From Leptobrachium leishanense (taxonomy: Eukaryota; Chordata; Amphibia; Anura; Megophryidae), in contig CM019068.1 in NCBI GenBank assembly GCA_009667805.1, positions 7,869,733 through 7,933,732 of the forward strand: a stretch of 64,000 nucleotides of DNA, read 5' to 3'. Each line of letters begins with the position of its first letter. Position 1 is the stretch's first letter. Positions 13,101 through 25,100 of the stretch are shown piece by piece. Below the pieces are notes generated by a model. That model ran no database searches and was not told the DNA's origin. It saw only the letters and a program-made list of their open reading frames with translations. The translations under genes were made by a program, and so were the position numbers.

Positions 13101-16100
13101 TATATACTGTATCATGCAGAGTATAGCGGTGTGTAGTGATATATATATATACACTGTATCATGCAGAGTATAGCAGTGCGTAGTGATACAGTATATATAT
13201 ATATATCATGCAGAGTATAGCAGTGCGTAGTGATATATATATACTGTATCATGCAGAGTATAGCAGTGCGTAGTGATATATATATATATACACTGTATCA
13301 TGCAGAGTATAGCAGTGCGTAGTGATACAGTATATATATATAATCATGCAGAGTATAGCAGTGCGTAGTGATATATATATACTGTATCATGCAGAGTATA
13401 GCGGTGTGTAGTGATATATATATATATACACTGTATCATGCAGAGTATAGCAGTGCGTAGTGATACAGTATATATATATATATCATGCAGAGTATAGCAG
13501 TGCGTAGTGATATATATATACTGTATCATGCAGAGTATAGCAGTGCGTAGTGATATATATATATACACTGTATCATGCAGAGTATAGCAGTGCGTAGTGA
13601 TACAGTATATATATATATATATCATGCAGAGTATAGCAGTGCGTAGTGATATATATATACTGTATCATGCAGAGTATAGCAGTGCGTAGTGATATATATA
13701 TATATATATACTGTATCATGCAGAGTATAGCAGTGCGTAGTGATATATATATACTGTATCATGTAGAGTATAGCAGTGCGTAGTGATCCCAGGCAATCCC
13801 TACGATATACTTCTGGCCATCAGCTTCTCCTTCCCTCTGCTCCCATTTGTTTTTGGTTACCCCAGTCCCTTAGATTTGGGGAATATACCTCCCTTCTTCA
13901 GGTCTGGAAGTTTTACTGAGCAAAATCATAGAATTGAACGTTAAGGAGTCGAGCAGAGAGGGGGGGGTGTCAGTGAATATATTTATTTTCTGTGTTAATC
14001 TGTATATTTGTGTTTTTAATATCTTGCATTGTATTACTTGTATTTCTGTAACGACTGTAACAATTGAATGTTCTTGAACCCAGGACATACTGAAAACCAG
14101 AGAATCTCAATGTATCCGTCCTGGTAAAATACGTTATAAGTAAATAAATAAGATGGGTGTCGTAAATACTAATAGTTGAATAATATGGTCAAGAAGGGTA
14201 AACCGAGAGGACAGATCACAGAACAAAAAGCACAAAACGATAGAAGATAAGCATCAGGATGTGCATCAAGAGGAAAAAGTCAATGACACAACCTCTGTCT
14301 CTCCCATTGTACAGCGCTAAGGAATTTGTTGGTGCTTTATAAATACTTGTAACTGTAACAGCTTAAAAAAAAGGAAACAAAAGCCAAGTACAATGCGGAA
14401 TGTTCCGTGACATTATGATAGAGTTAAAAAACAGAACTTGGTTTACATGTTGTTGTTTTTTTAAGTTGTGTCAGTTGACTTTTTCCTCTTGCTGCACATC
14501 CTGCTGCTTATCTGTTGTTTTATGGTTTTAGTTCTACGATCTGTCCGCTCTGTTTACCTTTTTTTGACCATACTATTCAACTATTAGTATTTACGACACC
14601 CCTCCTAACCCCCCTCCTAACCCCCCTCCCTCTCAGCTCTTTAACGTTCAATGCTATGATTTTGCTCAGTAAAGCTTCCAGACCTGAGGAAGAGGTAACA
14701 CTCTCCAAAGCTCGTCTTTTAAATGTAAAAAAAAGGTATCACCACGTACGGCTATACTCTGCTGATTTATATATTATACACAAAACCAGGAGCGCTGCGC
14801 TCCACCAGAATGTGCCGGCTTTATAACTGTGCTATTGGTGTGTTAGGGGTTTATATATATTTTTATTATAATTAAATATCTTTTTCTCAGTGGTTCAGAA
14901 GACGTGAGAATGATACAGACATAAAGAATGGACGTTTCCAGGCTCCTCCTAACACAGATCCGCAGTGAAGCGTTGCACCACCAGTCCTTTTTTTAAGAGC
15001 ACTATCTTCATAATGAGATCATGAGGATAATTACCAGAGCCTGGATTATTAGGGTATTGTCTCCATAACAAATCACACACAAAAAGGGAGAAGTTACAAG
15101 TCTATGCGGTGGGTGACGGCTGCTTCCAAGTCTGTTTCATTCAGGACCTTCACTGGAAAAACCAGCGCAAGGCACAGACAAAACAGACATGACGTGCGTC
15201 GCCAAATCCCTGTATTCCTCCCCCTCGCTCTCACCGGATCTCCTTCAGGCTCTCTCTCAGTTTACGGCGTTCTCTCTCAGCCATTCCAAGCTCTGCGTGC
15301 AGCACAGACTGCTCATTGCTGAGGGTCCCGTCCTCCTGAGACCCACCCTGGTCCCTGTCCTGCAGAAAAGAGAAATGGGCAAAAACATACAGGGCCTTAT
15401 TACAATCTTCGCGCAAACGTCAGCGCGCGCGCAAAAACGCATTAATGCGAGAGGTAAAACCCTTTGCGCTGAACGTCGTATTACAAGGTCAGCGCAACAA
15501 ACGCACGTAATCGTCTACCGCGAGTGAACCTGCGCGAGCTTACTGTACTTTGCGCGTCCTATACTTAACAGTGTGAGCGCGAATGCGTTTGTGCGCTGGT
15601 ACGCGCATGGTATTACAATCTATGCGCAGGATTTAACGCACAGCGTTTGCGCGCATAATTTTAGCAACTCCTAAAAGCTGGTGGTAACGGCAAATCTGAA
15701 TGTCCTGGCCGAACCCAAATACACCAGCCCAAAAAAAATACGCAGCACAGTATAGTTACACATTCTACACATACCCAAACAATAAAATGGAAGAGTTGTG
15801 TGTGCATTTATTATTGATGCAGCATATATACTCAGAATGATTTTGACAGGTGCAAAAACTTAACGTGAGTCAATTGTGGTTCTTAATTCTGATTAGCTGA
15901 ATCTCGTGAAAAAAATGGTCCGCACACTGATTTCTGCGCACATTTAACGTGCGTTATTTTTTGACAGATGAAAAAATGCGTGAGGATTGTAATACCAACG
16001 TTGATTTATGCGCGTTAACGTTTAACGCTTAGTGCAAAAATTCACGCGTTGCGCGTGAAGAATGTAATAGGGCCCTAAATAACCGAGTGCTTTTTGCAGT

Positions 16101-19100
16101 TTCCTATTATTTGAATCCATTATTTCTATCCTACCCTGACCATAACGGCGAACCAGTGTTTCCCCCTCAATCTGCAACGCCCTGCTGTGCGACTCGCAGG
16201 GACAAAACACATCACGCAGATCTATCCAGAGAAGCCTGGAGGTGAACCTGAACACACACATTCTGCAGCGCCCTACTGTGCGACTCGCAGAGGAGCCTGG
16301 AGGTGAACCTGAACACACACATTCTGCAGCACCCTGCTGTGCGACTCCCAGAGGAGCCTGGAGGTGAACCTGAACACACACATTCTGCAGCGCTCTGCTG
16401 TGCGACTCTCACAGGAGCCTGGAGGTGAACCTGAACACACACATTCTGCAGCGCCCTGCTGTGCGACTCGCAGGGACAAAACACATCACACAGATCTATC
16501 CAGAGGAGCCTGGAGGTGAACAATGAACACACATTCTAAAGCGCCCTGCTGTGCGACTCCCAGAGGAGCCTGGAGGTGAACCTGAACACACACATTCTGC
16601 AGCGCCCTGCTGGGCGACTCCTAGAGGAGCCTGGAGGTGAACCTGAACACACACATTCTGCAGCGCCCTGCTGTGCGACTCCCAGAGGAGCCTGGAGGTG
16701 AACCTGAACACACACATTCTGCAGCGCCCTGCTGTGGCGACTCGCAGAGGAGCCTGGAGGTGAACCTGAACACACACATTCTGCAGCGCCCTGCTGTGCG
16801 ACTCCCAGAGGAGCCTGGAGGTGAACCTGAACACACACATTCTGCAGCGCCCTTTTCTGGCAGAAATCGATTTACAGCGTATTTACAGTCTGACCTTTGT
16901 CCACTGAAAGACAAACAGTTTGTAGACTCTCGTGGCATCTCTCAGGGTGTCTCTGTGTCTCAGCTCAGTTTCCAGACAATACGGTGCCGCCGCCGCCGTG
17001 CGCCAGTAATAATGTCTGACCTTTATCTCTGAACCCAGCTCATTTTATGACTCCTCTCCATGTGTCTGGTCTAGAGCATTCTCAGGTTCCAGACTCGCTT
17101 GCGCTCTGCTCACCCGCAGTCTCTGTGTCTCGGATTCCAGGATGTCTCGGATGCGCTCGCTCTCCTGCAGCTGGATCTGATGCTTTAAGATCTCTTGTCT
17201 CTGCTCGGAAAGCTCTTGGTCACAGGTTTGCAGATGTTCAAGCGCTGATGCCATCTCTTTCTCAGACGCCCGCAGTCTCTCTTCCAGAGATGCTATTTCT
17301 TGCTCCATCTGCTCCGTTTTGGGGTGAGGTACAAACAAAACAACAACATGCATCGGGTGGGTGAGAAACATGATAAAAAGCACCGACTGTCCTATAAATC
17401 CGGGTTACGCTGAGAGACAGGGACGTCCGTCTGTTAGAAGACACTCCTCACCTGCTTCAAGTCACTGTTTTGCTCCACTTTATCCAGAGACAATGCACGG
17501 TTCAAGTCTCCCATTTTCGCCGCAGCATCTCGCAGGTTAAAGACCTCCGCCTTGTACCGGCTTTGGGCTACGACAAGCTCAGCGATTCTGTTCTCTGCCT
17601 GGAAGGAATGGCTTATGAGAAGTCAAGGTTCATTCATCTGTCCAGAACGTAATCCCTGGTTATCAGTCATGGGAACACACTCATATGATGAAAGTCATCC
17701 CTCCTCACATACTCTACCTTGTGAAGAGCATTTTGGAGGCCCCGGTAGTCCTCACGGGTTAAGTCACCTTCCATGCGAGATTGCAGAAGCTCCTCACGTA
17801 GCGAGACCAATTCCTGGAGCAGATCAGAGCGCTCGGACTCAAGAGCGATAAAAGACTGCTGACTGCGAGACAGAAGAATAAAACATCACCAGAAGATTTT
17901 GTGACATCAGAGACGTAACGGAGGGGAGTCAGGGAGAAACAAACCGATGTCATGAATGAAAACCAGATGCAAAATGAAGACATACTCACTGCCTGCTCTG
18001 CAACTCCTGCTCATTAGACTCCATTTCTCTCTCGTAAACCTTCAGCCGTGACTTCAGAGACTCGACCTCCAGCAAATACCCTTCCAGCTGTGACCTCATT
18101 TTGCTTCTTTCCTGTTCACCCTCTGCAGCGCGCGTCCTGAAGGAGGCGATTTCATATTCTGATGCGTCAATTTGTGATTGCAGCCACTCAGCTTTTGACC
18201 TCTGTAACACGATTTCCTCTTCTGACGATATCAAACGTGACTTCACCAACTCCACTTCCTGTGCTGAAGCTTCTAGTTGTGACCTCACTGATTCTACTTC
18301 CTGTGTTGAAGCTTCTAGTTGTGACCTCACTGATTCTACTACCTGTGTTGCAGCTTCTAGTTGTGACCTCACTGATTCTACTTCCTGTGCTGAAGCTTCT
18401 AGTTGTGACCTCACTGATTCTGCTTCCTGTGCTGAAGCTTCTAGTTGTGACCTCACTGATTCTACTTCCTGTGCTGAAGCTTCTAGTTGTGACCTCACTG
18501 ATTCTACTACCTGTGTTGCAGCTTCTAGTTGTGACCTCACTGATTCTACTTCCTGTGTTGAAGCTTCTAGTTGTGACCTCACTGATTCTACTTCCTGTGC
18601 TGAAGCTTCTAGTTGTGACCTCACTGATTCTACTTCCTGTGCTGAAGCTTCTAGTTGTGACCTCACTGATTCTGCTTCCTGTGCTGAAGCTTCTAGTTGT
18701 GACCTCACTGATTCTACTTCCTGTGCTGAAGCTTCTAGTTGTGACCTCACTGATTCTGCTTCCTGTGTTGAAGCTTTAAGCTGTGACCTCACAGAGTCTA
18801 ATTCCCGCGTTGAGTTTTCTAGCCGTGGCCACATGGATTCTACTTCCTGTCTTGAAGCCGTCAGTTGTGAATTGGTTGACTCTAATTCCCAAATTGAATT
18901 GTCGAGCTGTGGCTTCACGGTATCGATTTCCTGTCTCGAAGATTCCAGTTGCGTCCTCGCTGCTTCCACCTCCTGTCTTGAAGCGTTGAGTTGTGACGCC
19001 AATGATGCTACTTCCTGTTGAGACCTCTCGTTTATGAGCCTCGTCGAACGAAGTTCCTCTGTGAAAGCATCTCGTTGTGCCTCCACCAGACTTCTTTCAT

Positions 19101-22100
19101 GTTCTGATGCCTGTAACTGCGCGCTTTGTGACATGACGACCCGTTCTAACGCCTGTAGTTGTGACCTCATGGTGATCACCTCCTGCTCTCCACGTTGTAC
19201 TCGCTCTGATCTCGCTTCTTGTCCTGAAAACGTTTGTTGAAAGCTCTTGGTCCTGAAGTCCTGGCTGGAAGCCTCCAAAGGGGACGTCTCGGCCTCCAGA
19301 CCCCTCGTTCTGTGAATCCCATGTGTTTCTGAGCCAGCTCCCTGCTCCCATGTTACTAGCAGGTATGGTGGCGGTATTGGTGCATGTTGTGATCCCGGCA
19401 ACCTCCACTGAGCGAGAGATGAACATGATTCTTGGAGGAGACGGAAGCCACGAGTCCAGTCGGCGCGTATGGCGGATAAGTCCCTGCAAAGTCAAACAGC
19501 AGTCAGTTATTATATGTGCGCAGGTTTCTAGTCTCCCGTTGTTTTCCTGGACAGTCTTTATATGTCAGATCTATCCCTGGTCTTATAACGCCCCACTTTC
19601 TCCTGAAATAGCTTGACATTTCACCGATATCCAGCTGGTAGTTATCTAGCGGCGCGGTGACAGGCAGACGGGAAGCGACCTGCGCCACGAGCAGAGAAAT
19701 TAGTCTCCGGCTCCCGGCTCATACAGTAATCATATATTTTCATGCGTCAGACTATGACCTCACCTGTCTGTTGCGGTTTTCAGTTCTTGAAAATCCCTGT
19801 GGAACGCCACGACGTTGGTCCATACGCGCAGGAGCCGGGAGCGTTCACCCTGTATTCGGGTGTTATAAAGCTGGAGGGAGAAATGACGGCTTTCTGCTCA
19901 GTTATTAATGCTTGCGCTGGATCCCCCCCCCCCAGTGTCCTCCCAGATATCCCTCTCTGTGTGTCTCCATTTATACATGTAGATATCCCTCTCTGTGTGT
20001 CTCCATTTATACATGTAGATATCCCTCTCTGTGTGTCTCCATTTATACATGTAGATATCCCTCTCTGTGTGTCTCCATTTATACATGTAGATATCCCTCT
20101 CTGTGTGTCTCTCTCTGTGTGTCTCCATTTATACATGTAGATATCCCTCTCTGTGTGTCTCCATTTATACATGTAGATATCCCTCTCTGTGTGTCTCCAT
20201 TTATACATGTAGATATCCCTCTCTGGGTGTCTCCATTTATACATGTAGATATCCCTCTCTGTGGGTCTCCTTTTATACATGTAGATATCCCTCTCTGTGT
20301 GTCTCCTTTTATACATGTAGATATCCCTCTCTGTGTGTCTCCATTTATACATGTAGATATCCCTCTCTGGGTGTCTCCATTTATACATGTAGATATCCCT
20401 CTCTGTGTGTCTCCATTTATACATGTAGATATCCCTCTCTGGGTGTCTCCATTTATACATGTAGATATCCCTCTCTGTGGGTCTCCTTTTATACATGTAG
20501 ATATCCCTCTCTGTGTGTCTCCATTTAAACATGTAGATATCCCTCTCTGTGGGTCTCCTTTTATACATGTAGATATCCCTCTCTGTGTGTCTCAATTTAT
20601 ACATGTAGATATCCCTCTCTGTGTGTCTCTCTCTGTGTGTCTTCATCTATTTTTTTTTTAATATAAAAGTTTTTATTGGAGTTCACACATAGAATGGTAC
20701 AACATTGCAAAAATGATGAAACTTCAGAGATAAAAGACATAAATTCCTTTCATCGACAATAGGCAATTCAAATGAAGTATCAATATTATCCGATAAAGGG
20801 TCATTAGTGCGGACTCCATTTTCCACAAACAGATAAAATCCTAAACTAACATGAAACACAAAACACGGCAGCACTACATTCGTACACGGTAAAGTATCTT
20901 ATATCAAGGTTCCAGACTCGACAAACACCCTCCACCCCTCCCATGTATCATCAAACTGGCACATTGAGTTATTCGCGGTGTGGAACATTTCTTCATATTT
21001 AAAGGCACTTTCGAGGGCAATCATAACTTCTTTCATAGAGGGACATAGTGAGGAACGCCAATGTCTCGCAATAACCGTTTTTGCTGTCCCCAGTACCATA
21101 GATATAAACCTCCTGTGACGGATCTGGATAGTAATGGGTATAATATGTAAGAGGTACATTTTCGGGCATAGTGGGAGCATTAGTGAAGTGCAGTGAGAAA
21201 TCAGTCTACTTATTTTAACCCAATAACCCCCTAGTGCGGGACATAACCAAAAAGGTATGCAGTAGAGAACCGAGGCCGGTAAGGCATCTCCAGCAGAAGC
21301 CGGTAGTCCCCGAGATATGGGCCAATCGGGTTGGTGTTAAATACCATCTGCACAGTAATTTAATATGGGCCTCGCGGAGATTGGTGCTTCTAGAATATTT
21401 GTATATTGTGTCCATGGCGTATGACCAGTCATCTGCGGAAAGCGTGAAAGCTAAGTCTTTTCCCATTTAACCATATAGGGTAATTTTTTAGGTGGGGTCG
21501 GGGTTAAGAGGCTATTGTAACAGAGAGATAATGGTTTCATTTGACATTTCTTCCCCATACACAGTTTGTGAAAAGCTGAAAGGTTCGTAGGTGTGAAGGA
21601 GGTCAGGCCCTTCTGGTGTAAATCGTGCTTCACACGTAGGTATGTAAAACAGTCACTCATTGGGATGGCAAATTCCTGTACCAAGTCTGGAAAGGGTTTC
21701 AGGGAGTGGGGTGTAAAGAGCTGCCACACATGTGTCAAGCCGCGCATGAACCAAGAATCTAAATTTAAGTCTGGAATATAGCGACACAGCACTCTGAGCG
21801 GGGCGAGACATAATAAGTCATAAGGCCGTACCAACGGATGACCCCACTGGCGCCAGGACATGAGGGAGAGCATTGAGGCGGGTAGTAAACCCACGGTACT
21901 ATTCCTAGGAAGGAGTGGAAGCCACAACAGATCATGAAGTTTATATGGGAAAATCATGGCATTCTCCAACTGTAACCATAGAGGTGATTCTTTGAGATGC
22001 ATTGACGACAACAGTTGGGCTAGTAAGGCTGCTTTGTAGTACGATTGTAAATCCAAAAAACCCAACCCTCCGTTATGTCGCGGCGCAGTGACTGTAGAGG

Positions 22101-25100
22101 CCGATACTCGAGGGGGCTTCCCTTTCCAAATATGCGCATGAAGCAGTTTTTGCAGCCGGAGCAATAAATGCGCCGGTATGAAAACGGGGATATTTCTGAA
22201 ATAGTATAAAATTTGGGGTGAGATACACATCTTTATGGCCGCCATACGTCCCAACCAGGAAGATTCATTTGTGCTCCATGTAGAGAGCTGCGTCTCGATG
22301 GAATTCAAAAGTGGCGTGAAGTTTTCCTTTAGGATAGTGCCTCGCGATTTAGTAAGGGAGATTCCCAAGTATTTTAAAGAGGTAGAGCGCCAATCAAAAG
22401 GGTACTTACTACGCAAAGAGCTAAGGGATGAAGCAGCAACATTTATAGGGAGAGCTTGTGTTTTACTCACATTATTTTTATAATAAGATAACGCGCTGTC
22501 ACGGGATGGCCCAGCACCCTCAGCCAGGGGCGGTGCACAGTGACAGTGGTGGCTATGGACACTTGGGTGTGGTGGCACGCACCTAGTTTTACAAGTACTT
22601 TTATTTAGATGTGATTATTGTGTGGTGTAATAAGGTGTTCCCCGTTGGTTTATTGCGTAATGTATTTTCCCTTTGCCTGCCACGCCCGCCGCCATTTTCT
22701 GATCACCTCGTGGTCCAGATCAGAATACTCGGATTGTAAAATGGCCGAATCGGCAACTCCCCGATTCGTAACGGCCAATACGAATCGGGGCCAGGGTGCC
22801 TCCTGCCAGCGAGGGCCAATGGGACTTGTGTGGGCGGGCAGGGATCCCCATTGTATTCATAAGTGTGTAAAGTGATAAATGCGTGTGTTGTGGAAAATAA
22901 AGGCAGATTTTGCAGTGCATCCAGCTTTGACTGATGTGTCTTTATCTCCGCCGTACTTTCGCATCTGAGCGTCCCCCGCGATCTCAGGGTACGGTGACTA
23001 CCACGATACGATCCGAATCGAGCGCTCTGCCCCTGCAGCGTGTATCAGGGCAGAGGCGCTGCGTATGAAGATTCGGTTCCCAGCTTGCTTGGCAGAGATC
23101 CGAACCGAAGGGCGCGGCCGTGTACCGCGCTCCGGTATTGCGAGGGATTGCGGTAAGATCCGAATCCCTCGCCCATCCCGGCAGATCCGAAGATTCCTTC
23201 AGTCCCGATCCGATCCGAAAAGGCATCCGCTTGAGATCCGACTATTTACCCGCACCGAGATCGGAAACGTTTCCCGCGAGATCCGAAACGTTTCCCACAT
23301 CCGATACGAATATTCCTCTGCGGCAGACCCGATCTCCACGGACGTCCCACACCCGCAAGGTCAGTGAACCAGTTGCTCGGGACGCTGAGTGCTGTATGGC
23401 TCAGTGGTCGGCTGGTTCTAGGCAGGGGTCCCCTCCACCGCCCGCTAACCCTCCCCGGGGTCACGCCAGGCCGCACGAGACGCCGAGTGCGCGTCACTCG
23501 GTAGTCGGGCCAGCGGTAAGCGACGGGGTCACGCAGATAGAGCACACCCGCAGGCGGAACAACATCTCCATTCCGTCATACTGGTGGCAGCGGTGGGATC
23601 GCTCTCTGCAGGCCCCTGGGAGACCTACGCCATGGTGGTGTACACCTATTATGACCGGGACACCTGCGTGGGATGTTGGAGAACCGGGGAGGAACGCCGG
23701 GTAACAAGAAAAGAAAGACCCTGATCAAGGAACTGACTAAGATGGATCAGGACGGGGCGATGACGCCCGTCCCCAGCCCTGTCCACGCGGAGGTGGAGGA
23801 AGATGCTGGTCTCCGAGAGGTGCGGCGTCGGATTGCCCTGCTCGGGGATGCCCCAGCGACGGCGGACAGATGCCGGGTGATCCGGGAGTTCTACCGTGAG
23901 GTTGAACAGGAAAAGGACCGCCAGCACGAGCTGCGGTTGGCAGAGCTCCGCGGAGCAGAGCCAGAAGATTGGAACCCCGAACCCTATCCTGTGGAACCCT
24001 GGGTCGAGGCTCACAGCTCGACTGGAGCTTCACCTGGGGAATCTGCCACCCCCAGTGACTACGCTTGCGGGACTCTCAGCTCGCCTGGAGCCTGTATTGA
24101 GGACGTCACTTATCCCCGCGACTCTCGGATGGAGACTCACAGCCCGCCTGGAGCTGCATCTGAGGACGCCACATTCCCCATTGAGAAGCGGTGCTCCTGC
24201 GCTGGCACCTTCGCCGACATGAAGGCCGTGTTGGCAAGAGAGCTGCCGGAGGGCCTGGAGCAGGACCAGAGGTCCACAGAGGAACTGTGGTACGAGGCCT
24301 TGGACCATGAGCGGGACTGCCATGGTGTGTACATTCCCTCCGACGCTGTCGTCCATCGGGTGCAGTACGATGTGCGAGCAGCGTTCCTGCAAGGTCGGGC
24401 CCCAGAGGAGTGGGAAGCCGAGCTCCGGAGTCTGGTGCAGGAGGAGACCGCACTGGACGCCGCGTACCGCGCGCTCCGGTGGCTAACCGCCTGTCCGACA
24501 GCGCGCCCGATGGGAGGCAGTTCCATTGCAGGGCCTCGCTACGGAGGCACGGGGCTGCTCTACGCGAGCATGGCCGCCGACCCCGAGTTTGGAGAGGAGA
24601 CGGAGGAACGGATGGAAGACATCCTGGAGCGACGGGAACTGGAGATCCCGTCAGACAGCAGGGACTCAGTGTTTGAGGAGCTGGAGTCCCTAGCAGAGCG
24701 AGAGTGGGAGCTCGAGGTGGCTTATCGAAGACTGTTGGACAGCGTTCCGCAGTCGAGCCTGAGCTCCCCGTGGTGGGACGGGTCGGCGGAGGAAGTCGAC
24801 AGTCCCCAGGTTTGGGACCTATGGGAGGCCGAGGCGGACCCATGGGTGCCCGTGGGGGTTCCGGCAGAGGAAGATACCCCCTTCACCCCGCAAGAGGACA
24901 GGGTGGCCGAGGCCACGGGTCCAGCGGGGGAGGAGACGGATGGTCTCCCCGGGATGGGTTGTGCGCAACCATTGTTTGCCCCGGGGGGTGAAGTGACCAT
25001 CCTTCCCCAAGGAGATCTCCAACCGGCGGAAGAGCTGGCTACGGGGCAGAGTGTCGCTGGCCTCTGCCCGTCTCTCCCACCTTGCCCCGCGGGCAGAGTG

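Noticed and set aside
10769..13625. Minus-strand frames with TTHCYTLHD repeats
   Set aside because: By-products of the AT-rich 46-bp array; no start context or domain.
18101..19021. Plus-strand 306-codon frame with [13 protein letters not shown] repeats
   Set aside because: Antisense reading of the 42-bp coding repeat; the minus strand continues into conserved exons.
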